A stretch of 64,000 nucleotides of DNA, taken from NCBI RefSeq assembly GCF_047495875.1, contig NC_092459.1, forward strand, positions 43,979,414-44,043,413, written 5' to 3'. The notes under the pieces were generated by a model. That model was not told where the DNA came from and did no database searches. It saw only the letters and a program-made list of their open reading frames with translations. Source of the stretch: Pithys albifrons albifrons (taxonomy: Eukaryota; Chordata; Aves; Passeriformes; Thamnophilidae). A program made the translations under genes and the position numbers. Every line of letters starts with the position of its first letter. Position 1 is the stretch's first letter. Below, in pieces: positions 1-12,500 of this stretch.

Positions 1-1
1 T

Positions 2-525
2 AATCAGGACCTAAAAGTTGGATCTGCTCACAAAGGGGCATCTAAAGCTGAAACTGACAAAGGCAAGCAGCAGGTCTCCAGTTCAACCTCTGCAAGGAGA
101 AGATCATATAAAAAGAATCAGTCGGATGCTGTACCTATTTCCCCTACTGGTCTGAAGGGTCAGGTAAAAGATTACTCTTCAAAAAGGCAACCTTTAGCAT
201 CACCAGAGAATAACCCAGTGACAAAAAGAACTTCGGTGGAAAAGGGAGCTATACCTGTGGCTTTTGGGGAAGACACCTTGGAGTCTTCCAAAGTTTCTTT
301 GACCACTAAGACAGAAGACAATGCCTTGGTGTGTGCTGAAGGCAGAAATGAGACCAAGGCTGTAAAGCATGGTAATGGTTTGGATGGAAGAACTTTCTTG
401 CATACTGATGGGATTAAAAGTGGAGACCTGTGTCTGTCAGCTGAGAGACAGACAAATTCTGATTTAGACAACTCGAAGTTGAAGAGTTTGGATGCTTCCA
501 GAACAGTCACAACAAAGATTAGCCT
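2..525 (+). CDS. CRYBG1: CRYBG1 exon, N-terminal disordered region (5' end outside window)
   Basis: The frame is open from the window edge and ends at an AGCCT|GTAAGT donor in phase 2. The product is rich in Ser, Lys, Thr and Glu with no predicted fold, as expected for the N-terminal half of AIM1. It joins the exon at 4701 through a Leu codon (CT+T), reading KISL-PAKPKN. The exon continues leftwards beyond the window, so its start cannot be given. Confidence 0.85.
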
Positions 526-3500
526 GTAAGTAGCAAACTAGCTTACCTTGTCCCTATAGCTGTAATTTTGTTTGCATCTGTGTTTAGAATTCTGTAGAAA
601 AACTAGCTATGTATCTGTTGCCTATTTAGGTTGTTTTCACTTAAGAACAGTCTTTAAAAAAAAAACCCAAAAAACCCCACCAAAAACCATAATGACAGCT
701 ACCACTTAACAAGCACTGTAATTTACATGTATTAGAAAAATAGTTCGTTTTTAATTTTTTAGATGGATAGGGAATGTTTTTGTCAATTTCATTATATTGA
801 CTAACGATGTACGTTAAATCTGCTCTGTCATCATTGTTGTTACTCACATTAACCTGTCTGTCATTGACCTTAATGTAATTTTGCTGTCTGTAACCAACTC
901 AGAATGTGATTGAAGATTTTGTATGTGAAAATCTTTGAATAAGGAATATGCTCACATTGTGCTTTGAAACAGCCTAAATTCTGCTATTATGAGGAAATGT
1001 AGGATGCAATGTAGAACTTATTTGTTCAAATGATAGCATAAATTACACTCCAGAAATTTGAATACGTATGGGTACTTTTTAAAGTGCATGCACGATGAAT
1101 TTTGTAAATTTTTATGCATATGAATAACATCAGGTATTTGCAGAATTATGCATATATTAGTTTGCAGGTTTTGGTTTTGGACTTGAAGAAATTGTCATTT
1201 GTCAAACTGAGGTGATCAGTCTTTTCCTTAAGATTATAAAGAAGTGAATGTGTTTATAAATTTCACTGTAATCACTAGTATAAGCCTAGTGATTGATGTC
1301 CTGGATTCTGTTCCATTCTCATCCACAGGGAATTATTTTGTTACATTATTTGTTTCCATTGTTTGATTGTCATGACTATGTAGTCTGTGCAGTTGCACTC
1401 CTCATTCTGGTACATTCATTTACAGGTGTGAGAGTACATTGAATCCTATAGGCCCGTCAGAGGTACAGTGGGTGTTCATGTCTGTCAGAGGGATGTGAAG
1501 GTTCAACATGATGACTTAAGGCACACATCAGTTTCCAATTATGCTTCCCCTATCTGAGAAGCTTTTGAAGCAATTTCCCTTTCACAGTTTGTAATACTCC
1601 ACATCTGATTTGTTAATTTGTAACTAAATGTAAAACTCCTAGTACTAAAAGTTGAACCGTGCCATTTTTGTACATGGCGACGCTTTGCTCTCTGGCAGTA
1701 TAGATCATCAATAAACTCTGAAGTTGTACCTTTACAGGAAAGGTAGCTTTAATGTTTTTATCTTTGTCATCACTAATGACAGTGATACAATGTGTGTGTG
1801 ACACAGTGTTTTGGCCTTATCTGCAGCTATAGGAACTTTAGCCCTGGGTGGGAACTGCTATATTGCTTATAATGTTCCCGATGCGTCTGATAGCTGTCAC
1901 TGCACAGTGTCGCACTGTTTCTTCAGCCAAACAGAGTTATATGCTCAGATTACCTCTTATAATGTATAGTCATTCATCAGAACATGTGAACTATAAACCT
2001 GAATGTGGATTAAAATGCTGTAAAATGGGAAAGGAAAAGATGGTGCCCTTACTAGAAGAAGGTGTGTTTTTGTTCTCTAGTTATTGCTTTGAACAAGAGA
2101 ACAGATAACTTTAACTTTTTTTATATGATAGATTTTTTAAAATAATCCAAGTAGTTTTCCCTTAAAAATGCATAATGTCTCTTACTAATGACATTGTGCC
2201 AATTCTGGGAATCAAATTTTTTAGAAACAATTTTAAAACAGGTCAGTTCCTTCAGTCACCTCCAGAAGTGTGGGTTCCTTGTAAGTAATGACAGCATTTT
2301 CTGTCTTTTCTACTTTTAGGTCTGTGCACTGGATAACTTGAGAGTCACAGGATACTTTCCTTCTAGCTTTTGAAAAGGAAATGTATCAGATTTGAAACTA
2401 AACTGAGGGTGATGGTACATCTTAATCAACAAATAAAACCTCAGGCTGTAGTTACTTGGATGTGCTTAGCAGAAAATTTGGCTTCAACTGTCGTATTTTA
2501 TGTTCAGACATGGTTTTGTAGTTGCCTTTACATTTATGTCCACTTGTTGAATTATTCTGCAGTTTTCACATGCCATTTTCTTTGCTTGCCTCAATCTGAT
2601 GTTTTGGCATCAGTGTTTTTTGGCACCAGTTACATGCTTGATGTGTGACTCACCTTCCATTTATGACTCTATTGGGAGAGGTCTAACTGCTTGCTTCCAC
2701 AGTTTAGCTGCAAGGTGTAGCCAGAAAGAAGGACATTGGTATTTCTCTTGTGCCTGCTTGTCCCTAGCATTGCAGATTAGGAATGGGGAGTAGGAATCAG
2801 CCACACTGTGCTATTTCTTATAAACTATTTGCAGTGTTAAGTGAATCTGTCTTCCATCTTTCAATGCTTTCCCCCATATAGGGTGGAAGGCTTAAAGGTT
2901 ACTCAAACATCATCTTCTTTTAAACAAGCTTAGAAACTCAGTTCTTGCAATAAGATGTGTCTTTTGAGTGTATTTAAAATCAGTATTTCTTCATGTGGAA
3001 AAAGGTGTAATGAAAATATTAGTAAGAGGAAGCCAGTTGTACTGGATGGAGCTCCAGGGCTGAGCTTTCTATTGCTTTTTGGTCATACCAGTTTGGCTGC
3101 TGCTGTGCAAAAATGCTGCAGAATATCAAATACAAAGTGTTGAAGTGGTTGTTTCTGCATAAATTTGCAGAGCTTAAAACTATACCTCTGAGGGGTTAGT
3201 TGTTCATTTAAAATAGGTTTTAGGTGTGGCTGATAAGTATCACTGTTAACCATTAAACTTGCTTGTGTCAGGGCATACAGGGAGACACAGATTTCATGGG
3301 AAAGATATATGTTGTTAAGTTCAAATAAATCCATGTAGTAGCACAAGTGATGGACTGACTAAAGAGTGGTATGGGAATGAGTTTATTAAGATAATTAGGC
3401 TGTTGGTGATACCACTTGAAAATAGGTAGAAGAAGAGGACAGAGGGAGTATGTGTCACTTGAGGAAAAGGAGAAAGGAGTGATCTCAGTATTTGGCTTGT

Positions 3501-6500
3501 TCATGTTAACTCGCTTGAATCTTATGCTTCTTTCTTTGGCTAAAAAGCTGCCTGAGAGCTCAGTGAACATCATTCATGTAGGTTAAAAAAAAAAAGAAGA
3601 AAGCATTTAAATACCAGAATCATCCTAAGAGATCATTTTTGCAAGCTAGTTTCTTTTATCTCTCAGTTTTTCCAGTCTTCATGTAGGGCAGTTTCTGCCT
3701 CTCCTCCCACCAGAGAGTGTTCTGGATTCCTTTTTGGAGAACAGGTCTCTCTTTGAAGTGATGGTGGGCTCCTTGACGCTCCTTATATCTGAGTGATAAG
3801 TTGTGAAGACATCTGCCTTGCATCGTCACAGCTCTTCATACTGTTTCTGGAGTAGGAAGTGATATGAACAAATCATTTTTCCTGGTTGTAGGTATTCAGA
3901 AGAAGGAGGCTTGAAACCCTCAGCTGCATGTCATCCACCTTCTGTCATAGTACATGAGTGTCCTGTGTACTTGTATATGCTTCTCTGTCCACTCTGATGG
4001 AGAAGTTTTCTAAGTGTTTCAGCATTCAGTTCTTGTAAAATTACTAGGGTTAGTTTACACAATTTAAATTGTTAGCTAAGTTTACCCGAAGGAAGTGAAA
4101 GAGTCCTCACATGTGGTGTTTGCTTAGCCAAGGTGGTGATGCAGTGACTGGGGGCAGTAACCTTTTTCCCCAGCACTAATGAGGCCAGAAGGTGTCTTTC
4201 AGTCAATTTAAGGTTGCTTCTGCAATGTAAGTGTAAAGGCTGCAAAGAATCTGGGCAGATGTCTTCAGAATTCATTGAAGAGGTATATGTAAATATTAAC
4301 CAACTTATTATCACCTTAATGAATTGGGATTTGTTTTCTAAACTCAGTAAGGAATTGCATGAGTATAATTTATTCTGCCTAAATTTTAATGTCTGTCACT
4401 CATAAGTAGTTAAGTTCTCTGCCTCAATTGCAGACGCTGTAGGCTGCTGTATTCTTTGTTTTACTGAACGTTAGAGAACTAAGTACATGTTTGAAATGTA
4501 TCCTTCTTACTTAGTGTCTAATTTTTTTTTTCATTTGTATAGTTACTTGTTTTTTAGTTGATTCCTTTTGATATACCAAAGTTTAAACTAAGTCTACCGA
4601 AAATTGTATTATAAGGCTACATTTTATTGTTTTGAAAATTGTTACAAGCCTGTTCCACATTAACTAAATATGTCACTCTGTATCACTTTGCTTCCTGTAG
4701 TCCAGCCAAGCCGAAGAACATAGAGCTGAATTTGAAAACACCTGCAAATCAAGATAGTTTAGAAAATGAACAGGATACTCTTGAAAAACCAGTTAATAAA
4801 ACTAACAGCAACATTGCCAACAAAATTTCCTTGTTTGAAAATAAATGTGCTAACCAGAGCCAGAGGCTTACTGACATCCCTGCCTCAAAAAATAGTACTG
4901 TACCAAGCACATTTGTTGGCAGAGCAAAGCTGAAATTTGGAAAACAACCTAAAGAAAATGAACTGCCTGATAAAACGTTAAATAAGCAAAGCAGTCGTCT
5001 GAAGTTATTTGAGAATGGAACACCAGAGAAAGAAAGCACTGCAGACTTAAAAGGTAAAAACGAGGAAGGCTTTGCCTCTTATGAGGACATTGGGAAGCCA
5101 ACAGAACTTAAAGTAAAAGCTGCAATATCCCTTTTTAACCAAAGCAGCAAAAGTGATGCTAGTAGTGTCTCTCTGAAGCAAGCAGAACCAGAATTAACCA
5201 CAGCAAAAAAAGAAAGTTCACCTTTTAAACTAGCTTTGCACTCACCCATTAAAAGTGAAAATGCTCAAGATTCTTTCTACCAAAGAAATTACACAAGCTC
5301 AGAATTCCACAGAAATGAAGAAAAGATGCTGCTTAACACAGAGGTTTTATCACCTTGCAATAATGATAAATATCCTCTATCATCTCATCAGGCATCAAGA
5401 TCAAAATATAAGAAGATGGAAAATGGAGATAGAAAGGCAAAGCCAGGAGATTTGACCTTTGCAGCACTGCAGGATGATGAGAGCAATCAAGAAAGTGTAT
5501 TGGTATCAGAGCACAATGTCAGTTCCCAAAAGAGCCCAGGCAAAGCCTGTAATGGATCTGCTGAAGACAATAGCATTTTTGATTCCCCATCTGACATGAA
5601 GGAGTTTGCTGAAACAATAAAAAACTTGGAAAGCTCAGTTTGTTTACCCCAGAAAAAAAAGCGGTCAAAGCTTCCCAAGTCCCCAGCACCCTACTTCGCA
5701 ATGCCTCCCATTCATGAAGACAACTTGGAGAAAGTATTTGATCCTAGTGTATTTACTTTTGGTTTGGGGCTGAGGAGGGAAAAAACACAGGATCTGTTAC
5801 CAGCTCAACAACTTAAAATGCAAAGCCTGGAAACGATAGCCAGAGTCAGGCCCAAGCGTGCATCAACGGAGCAAAGTATCATATTCAAAGCTCTGCAGTC
5901 ATGTAGAGAGGAACCTGTATTTACTCATGAAATAAATGGAAAAGACAACATTGATGGTACAGATGGTGAAATTAAGAGATCACGGCTTGAAAAAAGTTCC
6001 CTCTTCTCAAGCTTGCTGTCTTCTACACCTAAAGAAAAGTTTTTTAATCCTTCTGTCACCTCAGTAAATAATACCACAACAGCTTTTGCAACGGACTCCT
6101 CAGGAATGCCTCCCTTACAACTGGATGCTTCTGGGCCATTCAGCATGCCTCAAAAATCTGAGGTAATAAAGATAATTCCAGAAGTGAAACAATGTTTCTC
6201 TGCCTGCTGAATGACTGTTAATTTCGATTTTGCAATTCAGTCTCTTCCAGATATAAAGTTTCCAAGTTTTGTGGAGAAGTACATGCAAGCAGATAGTGCA
6301 AAAAAAGAACTAAGCTTACAAATGCCCGGCTATGGCAACCCTGAGAAAAGTTTTTCCAGCTGGCTAGGGCCAAGCAGATATGAATCAAATGTCCCACCTG
6401 GTTTATTAGATGTGGATGTAAGTATTGTGCTGTTTAAAATCTGCCTGCAAAGTTACTCAGCCTTTATATTTTCTGTAGGCTGTATACACACATTGTTTTG

Positions 6501-9500
6501 TTTCCCTCTTAGAGATATACATAGATTACAAATACATAGACATGAACTTAGATATGGTACCAGTTTCCTCTGTTGGGCTAAGCATGAAAATGAGATGGCA
6601 CCTATTAACATGATTAAGGTTCTTCATGGTGCCCATGTTTTGAGACTTTTTGCAAATATGAATAGAAAGTGTATGTCTGAATATGTCTTCATACTTGATT
6701 TTGTATTACATTAAAACTGATCTCATGCTAGCTGTATTTTTTTTATTGTAAATTAGTAGAATGCTTTCTGTGAACTTCAGAAAACTTCTGTTGACAGTAA
6801 TCTCTCTCCTATTCCAGGAAGACATTCAGCCATTGCACTGTTAAATAAGCAACAGAGCAAACTTTTTTTATTTTTCCTCTCTGTTGTTGGTCCTGGTATT
6901 CTCATGCATTTGATGGAAGAATATTCTTTAAGAACACTTTAACAACTGGATAGTAGTGATTATTGAAACTGCTGCTATGGTGGAGCTCTGTGTCTTGATC
7001 TGATTACAAGCATTTATTCCTCATGACTGAAGGCAGACCTATGTTTTCCCTTCAAACCAACTTTAGCGTGAAATATGTTTCTATTTTCTGTTTTACAAAT
7101 TTTGAACTAAAGTCCTGTAGTATCTGCTATTCCTGTTCACGTGAGCTCTTATTGCCACCCAAGAGGAAAACTATACTCAGATCTAAGAACCATGAGAGGA
7201 AATATGTTCTCTGAAGTTTAATAGCCACATGAATGGGACCTGTGGAATTGAAGCAGCACAAGTTTGAGTGATACTTTTCAAAGGTTGTGTGCTGTATTGG
7301 TTCTACTTAAAGGAGTGAGGTAGTAGAAATAGTTCCTTTCTTTGTCTTCACCTTGCAGGAAGAAATGATCCATGAAACCTTTTGACTTTGAGAATGTATA
7401 TTTTCCTCTCATGGAACATTTTTTAATTAGTGTGGGGATGAAAATTAGGGTGGGGGGGGTTATTTGCAGTGGTGTAGACTTATGCTGCCAGTTAAACAGG
7501 CTTTTTTACTTTGATGGTCCTGCTTGGATTTAAAAAATTTAATTTAAAGCTAAATGACTAGTATTGTTTTGGTTTGGGTTTTTGCTATTTAGAATGTTGT
7601 TCTTGAGTGGGTTTCAATTTTGCAGTGGAGTATGGAGGCCTGATGTGGCAATGCAGTGAGTATGCACCTAAGTGCACTTGAGAGAATTCTTTTAGTCTCC
7701 AAAGGGTTTCTGGAGTTCTGTGGCACTGTTGCTGACTGAAATGTCTTGCTCAAGTTAGACAGGAACCACAAATGTTTATATGATGTGTACCTACTGTGCA
7801 TCTTCCACTGACTAAGAAAATGATGATGCAATGACTAGTGGGTAATGTGAAGGAAAGAGTAAGGGCAGCCCAAAACAATGACTTAAAACACAGAGCAAGT
7901 TTTAACAGGAATTGAAGCACAGGCTAAAAAACCAGTCATGCTTCAACGTGTCTGGATGAAGCCTACAAAAATGTGATGGTGATGAAGAACTCTGTCCTGA
8001 GACCACTGCTTGGTCAGTGTGCTAACTAACATGGTCTCATTAATTCCTTGCACATGTTGCTGGTTATCTTGGGCTGCAACCTATTTAGGAGCAGGATCTG
8101 TTTTGGTTTTTTTTGTCTGTATGAATAGTTCCTAGAAGAGTGGGCCCCTATCCCAGAACAAGCACTTTTGTCTTTGCTAGGAAATGAAATGCGCAATTGC
8201 AATGCTTGCTTTATTTGTTTTAGGATGACGTGATGCAACCACAACTTTCCCATATATTCTGTGTCATGTAATTTCCTGCTGATTTCAGCATTATTTTATA
8301 TTTTGTATACCTCAATGTGTTTTATTTGTTCTGAATATTTTCTTGGTTTATCACTTGTTGCACAGCCTTACGATTTTTGAGGAAACTTACATTGGTACAA
8401 GGTATTAGACATGAAATTGATTGTGCTGGGTTGCTCATGCACGTATATGCCATCATGCCTCCTCAGTCTTCTCATATATTCCTTCAGAATTACTTCATGC
8501 TTTATGGTTTGACATTTTTAAACATTTAAAATTTTATTAATATCTTTATCATTGTAGAGCATGCACTTTATCAATGCTAGTAGTCTCAGTGTACGAAACT
8601 ACTGGAGTATATAGGAAGCTGATCAGAAGGATTTTAAAGCATTTAAAATCTGAGATCAGTTGACTTCAGTGAGATAATTCAATGTTAAAAAAAAGTGTGT
8701 AAATTTATACATTTGTGGCAAGATGCTGTTCTTCAAGAAGAAGAAGATTGAAGTAGTAAGTAGGTATAGTTGAAATCTTACCAGCTTTTTACTATTCAGA
8801 CTAGTTTTTATTTTGTTCTTCCAGCCCTATTTTTTATAGCTAATCATCTTTATTGAATGTCTTTCTGGTTTTGTGTGGGTTTTTTGTGATTTTTCTCTCC
8901 CCACTGTCTATTAGACACTTTCAAGAAATGGACAAAGTAAAATCAATCCCAGACCTGGCAAGGTAAGATCAATTTTAATATTTGTACTGTTCATTTCTGT
9001 ATTTAAAGCATAGAAAGATAGAACTATATGTTGCTGGTGTGTGTTTTTCTGTTTTGTTTTTAAATGCAGCTGGTGATATACTGTGACTCAGACTGTCAAA
9101 AAACTGGTATTGAAGTTTTCCATGATGTTATGGATTGCAGTTCTTGGGTTCTGTCACCAACAATTTTCATTAAAGTCATCAGAGGATGGTAAGAGATGAA
9201 TTTTTACTCCTTATAATTCGTCTCTCTAAAAAAGTTTTTGAAATAGAACTGGCATGTAATTCACATTAAGTCTGCCTTGTAAAGGCAATGTAGCATGGAC
9301 ACCTGTGAGCAAGAAATACAGCATTTTACCTCTGCAATAGGAAGTTCTGGACTAGGAAACCTATTTTGCTGACTAATTGAGTGTTACCATCTGGAGGGGT
9401 GCAAGACTTCACCAGGCATAGGTATGGGATAAAATAACATCTTCTGTCCAGCTATGCTGCCCTTTGACTCCTCTGCCCTTTAGGGATTCTTGCACAGTAT

Positions 9501-12500
9501 TTGGATTGGGCTAAAAGGGTAGCAGGTAAGCTTAGAGCCAGGTCTAACACGATTAATTTCATGTCCAAAGGAATAAGATGGTGCTGTAGAGGTAATTGAC
9601 TGTTTCTCTGACAAATCCAGAGGTATTTTGCTCTGAAAGTTATGTTGCCTAAGAGTAATTCAAAACAAGTTCATCTTCTGTTTTCTTTATAGTATCAGCA
9701 GAACAGCCATTAGTAGTGTGGCTAGCCTGGCAAGTTATGTTGTGGCCAGGCTGTAATGCAGTCAAATGGCAGCTTCTCAAAAATAATAATCTGATAGTAA
9801 GTTGCAGAAACAAGTGCTAGGTGCAATAGGAGGTACTGGCAAGCATGCTGATTGCTGTTTTGCTTCAGAAAACTGGAATGAAAACCTTTTGATCTGCGTA
9901 GACCAGGTTGTATTTTCCAGCACAGACTGAAGGCACTGGGTTTGGGGGTTTTTTCTGCCTTCAGTTGAGAACATAAGGGAGGGATTTGTATTTGCACATG
10001 GATAAGGATTTTATCTACTTATATCTTCCAACCTGCTGTTAAAAATGAAATGGTACTTGTGTACTTGAAAGTGTACTTGGGCGGCGTTATCCTTTGGCAC
10101 ATCTACTCCAGCCCCTATGGACCTGCAGGCTGTTGTTCACAGGATTCAAGTAGCTTCTCTGTTTATACATAATGCAGCATTTTTCAGTGTCAGTGTTTTC
10201 TGACCTATGAATTGGTTCTGATTAGTATCTCATATGGAAGTCCAGTATTCATAGACAGTAGTCTTTGCTGCCCCAAATCATCAATTAATAAAGGGGTGGA
10301 GGATTTTTTGATGAAATTACAATTCAGCAGTAGACATCTTTGGTTTTATCATTGCTTTTAAAATTATTAGAGACTGGAAGTTACTTGCATGAGCAGTGTT
10401 GGGCAAATAATCTGTATTAGGGAAAGCGTGAAGGGACTGGAAATAGTAATTCTTATGAAGGGATTTGTTAAATCGCAGCATGATTTTTGCAAATCACACC
10501 TGATAAAGCACCATTAAAAATGAGAATTTTTCATTTTCAGCTGGATACTCTATGAGAAACCAAATTTTGAAGGCCCCTCTATTCCACTGGAAGAAGGAGA
10601 GGTGGAACTCCCAGATATTTGGGGTGCAGGTAGTTCTGAAGAGCAAAATGACTGCAAACCTATAAAGCCTGCAGTGATTGGTTCAATAAGACATGTTGTT
10701 AAGGCAAGTAATAGAAGTAAAGAAAATTTTCTATGGATCTTAATCTGTAGTGATGTCTTATACAAAGTGTGATTGATGTCTTAGGACATGAATGTAACAT
10801 GACTTTCAAATGCATGAAACAATTTTCCATGTTGAATCTCTTTTGTTTAATCACAAAATGCGTGGGGGGACTTTTGCACAGTGAGAATTATAGAAACATG
10901 CACTAGAAAGATAGGGCAGGAACAAAACTTAGGGGTTTTTATTAGAATAGCTGCCAAAATGCCAAATGCAGCATATGCTTTTGTAGCCTGGTCAGGCTAC
11001 AAAAGAAAAGCATGACAGAAAACTATCAATAAATCTGTATCTGTATGTGACTTTTTATTTCCTTTTTTTTCCATTTTTTTCTTTTTTCCTTTTTTTCTTT
11101 TTTCGTTTTTTCCTTTTTTTCTCTTTTCCTTTTTCCCCCTTTTTTCCCCCTTTTTTCCCCCTTTTTTCCCCCTTTTTTCCCCCTTTTTTCCCCCTTTTTT
11201 CCCCCTTTTTTCCCCCTTTTTCCCCCCTTTTTCCCCCCTTTTTCCCCCCTTTTTCCCCCCTTTTTCCCCCCTTTTTCCCCCCTTTTTCCCCCCTTTTTCC
11301 CCCCTTTTTCCCCCCTTTTTCCCCCCTTTTTCCCCCCTTTTTCCCCCCTTTTTTCCCCCTTTTTTCCCCCTTTTTTCCCCCTTTTTTCCCCCTTTTTTCC
11401 CCCTTTTTCCCCCTTTTTCCCCCTTTTTTCCTTTTTTTTTCTTTTTCAATATGGACCAAATCTACACTCCTGCAAACTTCAGTGTCAAACACTGAAGTTG
11501 ATGCTCAAAAAATAGCCCTGTATGCGCAAACTTACACATGAGTTTCACATGTGGTGGAACACATTTCTGTGTGCACTTTTAACCTACCATTAAGCAGTTA
11601 CCTATGCAGGTTGCCAAAACAAGCGTGAGCTATAAAGTTATTTGACTAGGAAAGGAAAAAGGGAGGGATATATATTGCTTGTAACTACAGTTCTTGTTTA
11701 AATTGCAGTTCTCTTCAAGGGTGGCTTGCTTGGTGTTACCTTAGGATTTAATTTGCTAGGGGAGATGGTAACTGATGAAAGAAGACGCATTCCTGCCTAG
11801 ATGGCAGAAAGGAAACAATGTAAATGCTGATTAGAGATTGACTGACTGTCTTGGTCCAAACAGAGACAGGCAAACTGGCTTAGCTATACTTATGTTATAG
11901 GCATCTAATAGCAGTAGTAATTGGCAAGGGGGAAAACAATTTAAAATAAACAGGTATTTCAAAACTGATTTAGTTGTCCACAGTAATTACAGAACTCGCA
12001 GCACAGATGAAGTGATTATGGCAATCTTCATTTTTCAGGATTACAGGGTTTGCCGCATTGATTTGTATACAGAGCCTGAAGGGTTAGGAATTGTGACTTC
12101 CTTTTTTGATGACACTGAAGAAACAGGGGTGTTTGGCACCACTCAGAAGACTTGTTCTATTAAAGTGCATTGGGGAGTGTAAGTACGTAGTTCTGTATGA
12201 ATGTGTAGTGCTATGAAAGGAATTTGTTTTAAACCATTGGTTACACCTGTCAGACATGTGAGCAGGCTATATTTATTCTAGTCCTATGTTTTGGTGGTAT
12301 TTGTTGACAGTAGCATTAGAGCATCATTGTAATGCTTCGCTCTTGGAGAGGCTGACTTCATAGAATGTTTTGTTAGAGCTAATTTTTCTTCTGTTTGCAT
12401 GTAGTAAATACCAAATAACCTCTGTGTATTTGTAGCAAAGGAATGAGTTGCTTTTTCTCTTTCAGGCAAACTTACCATGAGTGAGGATAGGGGATGAACT

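Noticed and set aside
6211..6714. 167-codon open frame starting at ATG 6211
   Set aside because: Only 6241-6417 is coding. The start lies in the mini-intron and the end runs past a good GTAAGT donor into intron sequence.
10997..11541. Long open frames on both strands (Lys/Gly-rich and Phe/Pro-rich, 145-164 codons)
   Set aside because: They are translations of the T/C minisatellite, present in several frames and both strands, with no splice or family support.
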